From: Nitrospira sp. UBA2083
GTDB lineage: Bacteria > Nitrospirota > Nitrospiria > Nitrospirales > Nitrospiraceae
DNA length: 5,645 bases
Direction of reading: 5' to 3'
Assembly (NCBI GenBank): GCA_002331625.1
Contig: DCZN01000043.1
Location: 1-5,645, forward strand
In this document: positions 1 through 5,645 of the stretch, one piece after another
Numbering within the stretch: position 1 is the first letter of the stretch
How the letters are laid out: the number at the start of each line of letters is the position of its first letter
Notes under the pieces: generated by a model
Told to the model about the DNA's origin: nothing
What the model saw: only the letters and a program-made list of their open reading frames with translations
Database searches by the model: none
Position numbers and translations under genes: made by a program

Positions 1-1248
1 CTTGATCTGCTCCAAAAATCGATCGGGAGGAACGGGGGGGGGAAGGATCTGCACCTCCTGCCAGCCTTCGTTCACAGCACCCTTGTGGCCCTTCATTTGG
101 TTGACCCACTGATCGATACTCTCCTGACTTGTCCCTTCACTGAAGGTGACCCAGAAGAGAAACGGCTGCGGTGATGTCCCTTGCTGAGCGTCAGTGATGT
201 GGAGTGATGGATTCTGTCGTCCAATATCAGCCTGACGAACCATGAGACGCTCAGGGTTCGGATCAACGGCCTTCGACGCGCTCAGGACAGCGGATTGCAA
301 TTTGGTCTTCAATGTCTGATTGTTCTCTTCCAGGTTGGCCACTTCCTTTGACAGTCTATCGTTGTCTGACGTGATATGACGGATGGCGGCTTCAAGCTGG
401 TCCTGCTCAACCCGTCCTTTGGTCGCGAGATGTCGGGTCGTGCGTTCGGCCTCACGACTCGCCACTTCAAACCGTTTCTCCAACTCCTCTTTGACCTCTT
501 CCTTGACCATCACCACGCTGGAGACCACCGATTCCTGAGTGGAGGACAGTTTGGCCATGACTTGATGGAGCTGCACCATCCCTTTTTGCTGAGATTCGAG
601 AGCTTCGCCCACCTTTTCCTGCATGCGTGCGAGTTCGCCCAATTGCTGTTCAAGCTTTGCCATGTCGGCAGTCGTCGGGACCGGAAGTACTTCTGCCACA
701 ACCGGAGAGGACGCGTGCTGAGGAGACGTCCATAGTGCTGTTCGGTCGGCCACCAATCCAACGACGGCGATTGCCAATAACACCTGCGTAAATGCCACCG
801 TTCGCATTCCGTACGCGAGAGGGGCTTCCGAACGCCTAATTGTGACACTGTCGATCACGCCCGCAAGAGTCTTCCATGTTCGACTCCAGAAACTCGGCGC
901 AGGAATGAACACGGCGTTGAGCGACCCTCCTTGTGCCATGTTATGAACACAAAGCTCGATGGTGTCAGATGAAAGCCGAATGCGGCTCGTTCGAAATCCA
1001 CTTTCGGGAGCAACGAGTCCGCCAAGCAGCCTGCCGTCTTCGGTGCGAAGTTGAACCGTTTCAATATGGTCAACGCCGTTCACGTGCAGCGTCGTCTCGA
1101 TTCTGGCTCCCTCAAGCTCGCCCACACGCCGCTCATTCAGATAGACCTGTATAAAATCCGACCGGCCACGAATTGAACGGCCGGGTCGATTGCTTCTCGA
1201 TTCAAGGAGTTGGGATCGATATGCTTCCAATTCCATTTCCTGCCCCAT
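1..1248 (-). CDS. Single-pass membrane protein with extracytoplasmic coiled coil, 3'-truncated by window edge
   Basis: The frame is open for 416 codons from ATG at 1248 to the left edge with no stop, so the C-terminus is missing. I do not recognise the family. Residues 1-145 look cytoplasmic: they are arginine-rich (RPGRSIRGR at 22-30) and contain a probable beta-rich domain at about 38-118 (VGELEGARIETTLHV, then DGRLLGGLVAPESG). One membrane segment lies at about 150-167 (core LLAIAVVGLVA). A short Pro/Ser linker follows, then a long charged heptad-like stretch at about 196-325, rich in E, K, Q and L, that should form a coiled coil. Residues 340-416 look globular and end with a proline-rich piece. 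The positive-inside rule puts the coiled coil outside the cytoplasmic membrane. The gene starts 64 bp after the sigma-like gene and is probably co-transcribed with it. A membrane-bound partner or sensor for that regulator is an inference only; an envelope or secretion-associated role is equally possible. Confidence 0.85.
   Translation of the reverse strand, partial: MGQEMELEAYRSQLLESRSNRPGRSIRGRSDFIQVYLNERRVGELEGARIETTLHVNGVDHIETVQLRTEDGRLLGGLVAPESGFRTSRIRLSSDTIELCVHNMAQGGSLNAVFIPAPSFWSRTWKTLAGVIDSVTIRRSEAPLAYGMRTVAFTQVLLAIAVVGLVADRTALWTSPQHASSPVVAEVLPVPTTADMAKLEQQLGELARMQEKVGEALESQQKGMVQLHQVMAKLSSTQESVVSSVVMVKEEVKEELEKRFEVASREAERTTRHLATKGRVEQDQLEAAIRHITSDNDRLSKEVANLEENNQTLKTKLQSAVLSASKAVDPNPERLMVRQADIGRQNPSLHITDAQQGTSPQPFLFWVTFSEGTSQESIDQWVNQMKGHKGAVNEGWQEVQILPPPVPPDRFLEQIK
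34..42. repeat. G9/C9 mononucleotide tract inside the coiled-coil membrane gene
   Basis: Nine consecutive G on the plus strand encode exactly three CCC proline codons (residues 403-405) in the minus-strand gene. Tracts of this length are prone to slippage during replication and to miscalls in sequencing. The gene frame stays open on both sides as given. Confidence 0.9.
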
Positions 1249-1254
1249 AAAGAA

Positions 1255-1260
1255 CCTCCT
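1255..1260 (-). promoter_or_regulatory. Strong Shine-Dalgarno for the coiled-coil membrane gene
   Basis: The minus strand reads AGGAGG followed by six bases (TTCTTT) and then ATG at 1246-1248. This near-consensus ribosome binding site decides the start codon over the in-frame ATG four codons later (residue 5), which lacks such a site. Confidence 0.85.
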
Positions 1261-1312
1261 ACCTCTCTATCGGTCTATGCCTCTGTATCCAAACACAACA
1301 CTGGGGTCTCGC

Positions 1313-2179
1313 TCAGGGTCGCACATGCAACTCGAGGCGCGGTTTTTCACTACTCGATGATCCGTTGGATCCCAACCCCCAGGCGGTTTGCATACAGTCC
1401 ACACACAACGCCAAATGCCAAATTCGGTAATCGCACCCATACCCTTGAGAAAACATGTCCCCCCACTGAGACCGCGAGAGACAAGGGTAATGATCCGGTT
1501 CGCTCTTCCGGTAATGTGCCTGCGCCACGCGGATGAGCCGCTCAGCCTCGCTATTGAAACGTTGACGATGCCGCTGCAGTTGGCTCCCAAGCTCCGCGAG
1601 TTCCGTTTTCGTGAGCCCCACTTCATTCATCGTCCGTTGCCAGCCGCTTTCCCGCCATCGCCGAAAATTCTTATAGATACGCTGGCTCTCCAGGCCATTC
1701 AGCCCGGTCACACCGATGACCTCACCCGGCCCCCATCCATAGGAGTGGTAATACAGCGCGATAAGCGCATCGCGACTGACCACCGCCCGAGCCACAAGCC
1801 CATCGAGAAACCGCCCAAGGGGTTTCAGCAGATCCGGGTGATAGCAAAACGGCTCCGGTTTGCTGTGCTGTTTTGCCACCAATGAATCGAACAGAAATAG
1901 AGGCCTGCATGGAACCTCGCTCCGCCCACACACAAGAAACCGTTCGAGATACTCAGAGCCCCAACGCAATGCAAACTTTTCGTGCTCAATGTCGTCGTTC
2001 CACTGGCCGGTTTCCCGCAAGAACCGTTTCGTGTAGCCTGTCGCTCGATCCAAGAGAACCGGTAAGGCTTGTGCGACAACCTGATCGAACTCTTCCGACG
2101 TCGAAACCACCTCTTCAAGGCGGCTCACCGTTGCCGTACGATCAGCCATCGTGTGGCTCTTACTGAGCGTATTGTGCAT
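1313..2179 (-). CDS. Sigma-70-like helix-turn-helix protein with C-terminal ZAS-type zinc motif
   Basis: This 288-residue protein probably binds DNA. Residues 138-180 (ALIALYYHSYGWGPGEVIGV, then NGLESQRIYKNFRRWRESGW) match the pattern of sigma region 4: a helix, a GxxxxEVIGVTG turn and a basic recognition helix. Residues 30-82 could be a degenerate region 2, since LPVLLDRA and the acidic DDIEHE stretch recall it, but this is weak. The C-terminus holds H255-x3-C259-x2-C262 within HLALCVDC, the zinc signature of ZAS (zf-HC2) anti-sigma domains. C233, H230 or C249 could supply the fourth ligand. The zinc motif on a sigma-like protein is unusual. The start is uncertain: ATG at 2179 has AGGTG nine bases upstream, while ATG at 2149 (residue 11, MADRTATV) fits the alignment to other N-termini equally well. 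The last 18 residues are a Ser-rich tail. The likely operon partner is the membrane coiled-coil gene 64 bp downstream. An outright ECF sigma factor is possible, as is a sigma-derived regulator that no longer directs polymerase. Confidence 0.82.
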   Translation of the reverse strand: MHNTLSKSHTMADRTATVSRLEEVVSTSEEFDQVVAQALPVLLDRATGYTKRFLRETGQWNDDIEHEKFALRWGSEYLERFLVCGRSEVPCRPLFLFDSLVAKQHSKPEPFCYHPDLLKPLGRFLDGLVARAVVSRDALIALYYHSYGWGPGEVIGVTGLNGLESQRIYKNFRRWRESGWQRTMNEVGLTKTELAELGSQLQRHRQRFNSEAERLIRVAQAHYRKSEPDHYPCLSRSQWGDMFSQGYGCDYRIWHLALCVDCMQTAWGLGSNGSSSSEKPRLELHVRP

Positions 2180-2270
2180 TGGACGTCACACCTATTGTGC
2201 CTTTATCGACACCGCAGAGCATTGGACAAATATTCTCTTCCACCTGCTGCTTTTGTCGGTTGTCCCCAAC

Positions 2271-2296
2271 AACATTTTCTAGTACTAAAAAATGTT
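2271..2296. repeat. 26-bp near-perfect AT-rich palindrome, candidate operator
   Basis: The outer arms AACATTTT (2271-2278) and AAAATGTT (2289-2296) are exact reverse complements. They flank TAGTACTA (2280-2287), itself a perfect palindrome. Only the pair 2279 (C) and 2288 (A) breaks the symmetry, so 24 of 26 bases are symmetric. It lies 92 bp upstream of the sigma-like gene start in a moderately GC-rich genome. The dyad fits a binding site for a dimeric or tetrameric repressor or activator; as a hairpin it is too AT-rich and lacks a loop, so a terminator is less likely. What binds it is unknown. Confidence 0.75.
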
Positions 2297-2417
2297 AACT
2301 ACCACGCTCACGATGGGACATTCCCAAGCATACGGTAATCTAACCGTCTGGTTTTCTGCAATCCCTCTACTTCGTCAACTATGAACTGGTGGCGGGCCTG
2401 CCTGGATAGTCCTACCG

Positions 2418-2462
2418 CCGCTCCCACATTCATATAGGAACACGAAGTGTGAACCGGAGCGG
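2418..2462 (-). other. Imperfect GC-rich hairpin downstream of the SGNH gene
   Basis: CCGCTCC (2418-2424) pairs with GGAGCGG (2456-2462). The stem continues with CACA (2425-2428) against TGTG (2448-2451) after a four-base bulge, leaving a loop of about 19 bases. It begins about 56 bp past the SGNH stop codon. No T-run follows on the minus strand, so it is not a standard intrinsic terminator; it may act in transcript end stability or be fortuitous. Confidence 0.35.
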
Positions 2463-2518
2463 ACCGGACCATTCCGAGTGAGCTTAGCCAACGGAACCAA
2501 CCCAGACTCGAGCCCGTG

Positions 2519-4084
2519 TCAATGAACCTGACGAGAGTTGGAAACCTGGAATGGTGTTTCTTGTGGTTCCGTATCGAATACGGAGTTCAGACGGGATTGT
2601 CGTTTGTGAGAACTAGCTTGTGGCGGGAGGGGGGGGGAGCCAGAAATGGCATGATCGCTCGGTACAGTACCAGAAGCCTCAACCAAAGCCTTTTCTACAG
2701 CTCGATATACACACTTGGTGACTGCGGTATTGCTTTGTGAGGAATAGTGGCCGCCCACGAACCTGTCATTGGGAGCGACCTCTAGCAGACAGGGCGTGGG
2801 ATCTATGTAGGGAATACCGGCCAATTCCAGCATTCGCTTGCTCATAGGTGGATACGAGCTTGGGTCTTGAATATTGCCCTCTTGCGGGAACCACATAATG
2901 ATGGGGATTGACCCCGCTTGCTCGGCCGACCGAAGAAATTTCCGTAAAATCTCCGTATTGGTCGACAGCATCGCTGCTTCCGAGAACTCCGACCTCGCTG
3001 CCGACCAGGCAGGAAACCGGCTCACGATCAGCCGAACAAGATAGGAGAAATGAAACCATCTCTTTTCCCATTCGCTTGGCTTGTAACTCGCATCATATTC
3101 AATGAAGGGAAGCTCAGAAATAGCATTGCGGGAAAGGATCTCTTCAGGTGGAGCTGGGGTCTGGTTGACCTCCCGAAGTGCTCCATCTTGCAGAACGAGA
3201 CGAGGTTTGGAGAACGGCAACCTCCACGAATCATGGAACACAAACGGATAAATTCGCATGGTGCGGGAGAGATCGTGGTCTATGAAGCTGAAGATCACGA
3301 TTTTCGCGTTCCTCGGGAGGGTATCTTTCAAGTATCGCCGGTACGCTTGATCCAGGCTGTATCCAGGTACCCCAAAGTTAAGAACCCGATAGTCCTCGCC
3401 CAACAACTGATTCAACTTATATCCCCAAGTGTCCTCATGGCTGACCTTCTCGCCGAAAGTGAAGGAGTCGCCAACGAGAGCAATATCCGTCTTCCCTTCG
3501 ACCTTCTCGAACACAACACCCGGCTGTGGAGCGCGAAGCCCGTCCACACTTGATACATAGGCCGGTACCTCTCCCTTAGAAGGGCTATATCTATTCGATC
3601 CCAGGGTCCAACCCAGCCTATCATCATAAACCATCACAGAACGATTGGCGTCGTGGTCCTTAAGCAGTTTGGCGATCAAGCCTTTCGCCTGGTCCCAACT
3701 TCTCGGCTTCATTGGTATGCCTAAAAAGGCTTCGCCTGTCGGGCCGCTGCGCGAACCAGCACGAACGATGATCTCGCCCGTTACCACAATGAGCAGTAGG
3801 GTGACGAGATTCATCGTCACAACCAAACGGAAGCGAGGTGAGGGCGATCGCTTATGGGCGAGATACTGACGGATAACGACCGTGGCTGCTACGAGGATGC
3901 TCATAGTCGCACAGACAAACAGGATCCCGGCACGACTTGGAAGAAAGACGTCGAATGACCTCTCCCCTCGCATATAGCTCGCCACGGCCATAACCGCCAA
4001 AGACACTTCAAAGACGAAAAGAGAAACGAGGAGAAGCATTTCCTCTTTCTCAGACTGAGTGAGCCGTGTAACGAGCTGTGTCAT
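2519..4084 (-). CDS. Membrane-anchored SGNH/GDSL-type hydrolase-like protein
   Basis: This is a 521-residue SGNH-superfamily protein of the kind often found near polysaccharide genes, where relatives act as O-acetyl esterases or acetyltransferases. Three membrane segments lie at about 16-37, 52-74 and 85-107. The basic loop HKRSPSPRFR suggests the N-terminus is inside and the large domain outside. A linker with DDRLGW and SVDGLR precedes the SGNH fold. Block I is GDSFTFG (205-211) with nucleophile S207. Block II is NFGVPGY (236-242). The block III position reads FIDHD (267-271), with His where Asn is usual. Block V is GGHYSS with H446 but V443 at the usual Asp position (H minus 3). The acetyl-sugar substrate is inferred from the superfamily, not shown. 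Residues from about 471 form a disordered Pro/Ser/Gln tail containing the C9 tract. The start at 4084 is supported by a weak AAGG five bases upstream and by an in-frame TAG at 4106-4108. It is flanked by long gaps, so it is probably monocistronic. Confidence 0.92.
   Translation of the reverse strand: MTQLVTRLTQSEKEEMLLLVSLFVFEVSLAVMAVASYMRGERSFDVFLPSRAGILFVCATMSILVAATVVIRQYLAHKRSPSPRFRLVVTMNLVTLLLIVVTGEIIVRAGSRSGPTGEAFLGIPMKPRSWDQAKGLIAKLLKDHDANRSVMVYDDRLGWTLGSNRYSPSKGEVPAYVSSVDGLRAPQPGVVFEKVEGKTDIALVGDSFTFGEKVSHEDTWGYKLNQLLGEDYRVLNFGVPGYSLDQAYRRYLKDTLPRNAKIVIFSFIDHDLSRTMRIYPFVFHDSWRLPFSKPRLVLQDGALREVNQTPAPPEEILSRNAISELPFIEYDASYKPSEWEKRWFHFSYLVRLIVSRFPAWSAARSEFSEAAMLSTNTEILRKFLRSAEQAGSIPIIMWFPQEGNIQDPSSYPPMSKRMLELAGIPYIDPTPCLLEVAPNDRFVGGHYSSQSNTAVTKCVYRAVEKALVEASGTVPSDHAISGSPPLPPQASSHKRQSRLNSVFDTEPQETPFQVSNSRQVH
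2629..2637. repeat. G9/C9 mononucleotide tract in the SGNH gene tail
   Basis: Nine consecutive G on the plus strand correspond to residues 483-486 (SPPL) of the SGNH protein. Losing one base would end the protein 14 codons after the tract, at TGA. Gaining one would end it at TAG within a few codons. Either change removes the last 20 to 35 residues and leaves the catalytic domain intact. Confidence 0.9.
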
Positions 4085-4147
4085 GATAGCCTTGGTGGGC
4101 AGATTCTATTGTTGAGAGAAATACACTACGGAAATCACGTTCCTGAA

Positions 4148-4176
4148 ATCAAATAAATTTGCTCTACGTACATCAA
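4148..4176 (-). promoter_or_regulatory. Candidate proximal sigma-70-type promoter for the SGNH gene
   Basis: On the minus strand TTGATG (4171-4176) and TTTGAT (4148-4153) are separated by 17 bases. Each matches four of six consensus positions. This would give a leader of roughly 55 bases before the ATG at 4084. Weak boxes of this kind occur by chance in AT-rich gaps. Confidence 0.28.
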
Positions 4177-4182
4177 CCGAAC

Positions 4183-4194
4183 ATCAGGCCTGAT
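4183..4194. repeat. 12-bp perfect palindrome ATCAGGCCTGAT
   Basis: It is a perfect dyad lying just upstream of the proximal candidate -35 box and downstream of the distal candidate promoter, a position suited to an operator. A second short palindrome, TGATCA (4191-4196), overlaps its edge. The regulator, if any, is unknown. Confidence 0.45.
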
Positions 4195-4232
4195 CATCTT
4201 CATGACGCGGGCACCTTGTCGATCAGCAGGGG

Positions 4233-4262
4233 AGTATACGCAAAACGATGCCATTGATCCAA
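4233..4262 (-). promoter_or_regulatory. Candidate distal promoter for the SGNH gene
   Basis: On the minus strand TATACT (4233-4238) matches five of six -10 positions. It sits 18 bases after TTGGAT (4257-4262), which matches only three of six -35 positions. It would give a leader of about 140 bases spanning the 12-bp palindrome. Confidence 0.25.
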
Positions 4263-4281
4263 CCTCCAAGGTCTTCCTCCC

Positions 4282-5645
4282 TCACCGCCGTCTCAGCCAT
4301 TTCACCGTTTCCACGATGGCTAGGGGAAGCAACGCCATGGCCGCCATCAGTTCCCAGTCTTCAATCGGCAAGGGTGCGACCTTAAAGATAGGCTCTATCT
4401 TCGGAATCGTCAGGATGCCGACTTGCAGGGTAAGAGAAATCGCCACCGCCCAGATCAGGGCATGGTTCGTCGTTACCCCCACACGAAACAGCGACCAACG
4501 ATCGCTCCGGCAATTGAACGCATGCACCAGCTGGGCAGCGACCATCACGGTAAAGGTCACCGTTCGAGCCTGATCGATCGGTTGCTGCCAGACAAACAGG
4601 CTGTACGAAAACACGCCCAACGCGATGACCGCCAACATCAGGCCCTCGCCGGCGATGGTCCACAACCGCCCACCATCCAGTAGGCGCGCCTCAGCCTGTC
4701 GGGGCGGTTGCTGCATCAGATCCGGCGCTTTCGGATCGACCGCGAGTGCGAGGGCGGGGAAGCCGTCCGTCACGAGATTCATCCATAGGATTTGAATCGG
4801 CAAGAGCGGGAGCGGCAACCCGAAGAGAGTCGCGAAGAGCATGACAAGCACTTCGCTCATATTGCACGACAGAAGAAAATGCACCGTCTTCCTAATGTTA
4901 TCAAAAATACCTCTACCCTCTTCGACCGCCGCAGCGATCGAGGCGAAGTTGTCGTCGGTCACCACCATATCCGAGGCTTCCTTGGTGACATCCGTGCCGG
5001 CGAGACCCATCGCCACACCGATATCCGCGGCCTTGATTGCCGGAGCGTCGTTGACCCCATCACCGGTCATGGCAACAATCGCCCCATTCCGTTTCCAGGC
5101 TTGGACGATCCGAAGCTTATGCTCGGCCGACACGCGGGCGTACACGCCTACACGCTCGACATGCTGCATCAATTGTTCATCAGTCAAGCCATCCAGTTCT
5201 GACCCGGACAACGCCATTTGATCACGGCAATACAAACCCAACTCGCGAGCGATCGCGATCGCAGTCTCCTTATGATCACCCGTAATCATGGCGGTTCGAA
5301 TGCCGGCTTGCCGGCAGAGGCGTACCGCCTCTGCCGCTTCGGGCCGCAAGGGATCCTTCATCCCGAGGAGGCCGAGAAAAATCAAATCGCGCTCAACATC
5401 CGCATCCTGATTCATCGATTCACTAAGTGGCCTATATGCGACGCCCAGGACGCGGAGGGCCTGCTGAGCCAATGAGGCATTGGCGTCGCTGATCAGTTGC
5501 CGATCCGCATCGTTCAGGGCCTCAATCCGTCCATCCGCCGTGAGGCGAGCTGCGCAACGTTTCAGTAAGACATCGGGCGCTCCTTTGCTGTACACCATAC
5601 GGCCGTGATCTGTACGGCGGATGATCGTCATCATCTTCCGCTCGG
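4282..5645 (-). CDS. P2A-type Ca2+-transporting ATPase, C-terminal half (start beyond window)
   Basis: This is the C-terminal 453 residues of a roughly 900-residue cation pump that uses ATP to export Ca2+ across the cytoplasmic membrane. The frame continues past the right edge: ERK precedes the first Met at 5634, so that Met (residue 1 here) is internal. The window opens in the nucleotide-binding domain, with KGAPD at 17-21. The P-domain shows DPLRPEA (94-100), MITGD (116-120) and AMTGDGVNDAPAIKAAD (188-204), the hinge that binds Mg2+. M5 has N258 and E261 in CNMSEV. M6 has N287, T289-D290 in NLVTDG. These correspond to Ca2+ ligands N768, E771, N796 and D800 of SERCA. M8 carries Q368 where SERCA has E908, a change common in bacterial relatives. 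M7-M10 follow at about 326-446. The actuator domain, M1-M4 and the DKTGT phosphorylation site lie outside the window. Mn2+ transport cannot be excluded. The subfamily call is firm, the exact ion less so. Confidence 0.96.
   Translation of the reverse strand, partial: ERKMMTIIRRTDHGRMVYSKGAPDVLLKRCAARLTADGRIEALNDADRQLISDANASLAQQALRVLGVAYRPLSESMNQDADVERDLIFLGLLGMKDPLRPEAAEAVRLCRQAGIRTAMITGDHKETAIAIARELGLYCRDQMALSGSELDGLTDEQLMQHVERVGVYARVSAEHKLRIVQAWKRNGAIVAMTGDGVNDAPAIKAADIGVAMGLAGTDVTKEASDMVVTDDNFASIAAAVEEGRGIFDNIRKTVHFLLSCNMSEVLVMLFATLFGLPLPLLPIQILWMNLVTDGFPALALAVDPKAPDLMQQPPRQAEARLLDGGRLWTIAGEGLMLAVIALGVFSYSLFVWQQPIDQARTVTFTVMVAAQLVHAFNCRSDRWSLFRVGVTTNHALIWAVAISLTLQVGILTIPKIEPIFKVAPLPIEDWELMAAMALLPLAIVETVKWLRRR

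Larger units (their letters stand above)
2180..2518. other. Gene-free intergenic region (339 bp) upstream of the sigma-like gene
   Basis: No convincing coding frame is present on either strand. The region holds the 26-bp palindrome at 2271-2296, a small inverted repeat at 2259-2270 (GTTG-TCCC-CAAC), a GC-rich imperfect hairpin at 2418-2462, and a duplicated 9-mer GCATTGGAC at 2176-2184 and 2219-2227. It must contain the end of the SGNH transcript and the promoter of the sigma-like gene. I find no clear -35/-10 pair and no T-tract terminator. Confidence 0.7.
4085..4281. other. Intergenic region (197 bp) between the Ca2+ ATPase and SGNH genes
   Basis: No gene is evident. It carries two weak candidate promoters reading into the SGNH gene and the palindrome ATCAGGCCTGAT at 4183-4194. 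No GC stem with a T-run follows the ATPase stop codon (4282-4284), so the end of that transcript is not visible. Confidence 0.65.

Noticed and set aside
1267..1626. Minus-strand open frame of 119 codons overlapping the sigma-like gene end
   Set aside because: It is out of frame with the sigma-like protein, which carries recognisable motifs over the same bases; the upstream half of this frame has no support.
1388..1885. Plus-strand open frame of 165 codons
   Set aside because: It lies opposite the sigma-like gene, has no ribosome binding site or recognisable motif, and its composition is that of an antisense shadow.
2160..2222. Short minus-strand frame of 20 codons from ATG at 2222, overlapping the sigma-like gene start, possible leader peptide
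   Set aside because: It has no clear ribosome binding site and no run of regulatory codons or attenuator structure.
2176..2227. Direct repeat of the 9-mer GCATTGGAC at 2176-2184 and 2219-2227
   Set aside because: One copy overlaps the start codon, the copies are not extended, and a single 9-bp match in a few hundred bases is weak evidence for a binding site.
2340..2518. Possible small RNA or tRNA-like gene in the gap after the SGNH gene
   Set aside because: No cloverleaf with the conserved D and T loop positions can be drawn, and no promoter-terminator pair brackets the region.
4792..5221. Two overlapping plus-strand open frames of over 120 codons
   Set aside because: They are antisense to the strongly conserved ATPase P-domain and show no protein family features of their own.
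5632..5634. ATG as a true start of the ATPase
   Set aside because: The frame stays open to the window edge with ERK before it, and the N-terminal half of the pump is required upstream.

Overview
This window reads as a chromosomal segment of a Gram-negative bacterium of moderate GC content. All four genes lie on the minus strand, so transcription runs from high to low coordinates, and two genes are cut by the window edges. The style of the proteins (a membrane SGNH protein of the exopolysaccharide type, a P2A calcium ATPase, a sigma-like regulator) would fit a Nitrospira-like or similar environmental bacterium. That assignment is a guess; nothing here fixes the taxon.

Layout in transcription order. 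(1) 5645-4282: the C-terminal half of a P2A-type Ca2+-transporting ATPase, with its start beyond the right edge. (2) 4281-4085: a 197-bp gap with two weak candidate promoters for the next gene and a 12-bp palindrome between them. (3) 4084-2519: a 521-residue protein with three N-terminal membrane segments and an SGNH/GDSL-type extracytoplasmic domain, ending in a disordered tail interrupted by a C9 tract. (4) 2518-2180: a 339-bp gene-free stretch with an imperfect GC hairpin and a striking AT-rich 26-bp near-perfect palindrome about 90 bp before the next gene. (5) 2179-1313: a 288-residue sigma-like helix-turn-helix protein whose C-terminus carries the HLALCVDC motif, the H-x3-C-x2-C zinc signature normally found in anti-sigma factors. 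(6) 1248-1: a membrane protein with a cytoplasmic N-terminal domain, one membrane segment and a long extracytoplasmic coiled coil. It starts 64 bp after the sigma-like gene behind a strong Shine-Dalgarno and runs off the left edge, with a second C9 tract close to that edge.

The last two genes probably form one transcription unit and are the most interesting part. A sigma-like DNA-binding protein with a built-in ZAS-like zinc motif sits beside a single-pass membrane coiled-coil protein. This recalls an ECF sigma/anti-sigma pair, but with the zinc motif on the DNA-binding partner. The palindrome upstream is a natural candidate operator. The Ca2+ ATPase and the SGNH protein look like independent neighbours. 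No RNA genes, CRISPR arrays or mobile elements are visible.
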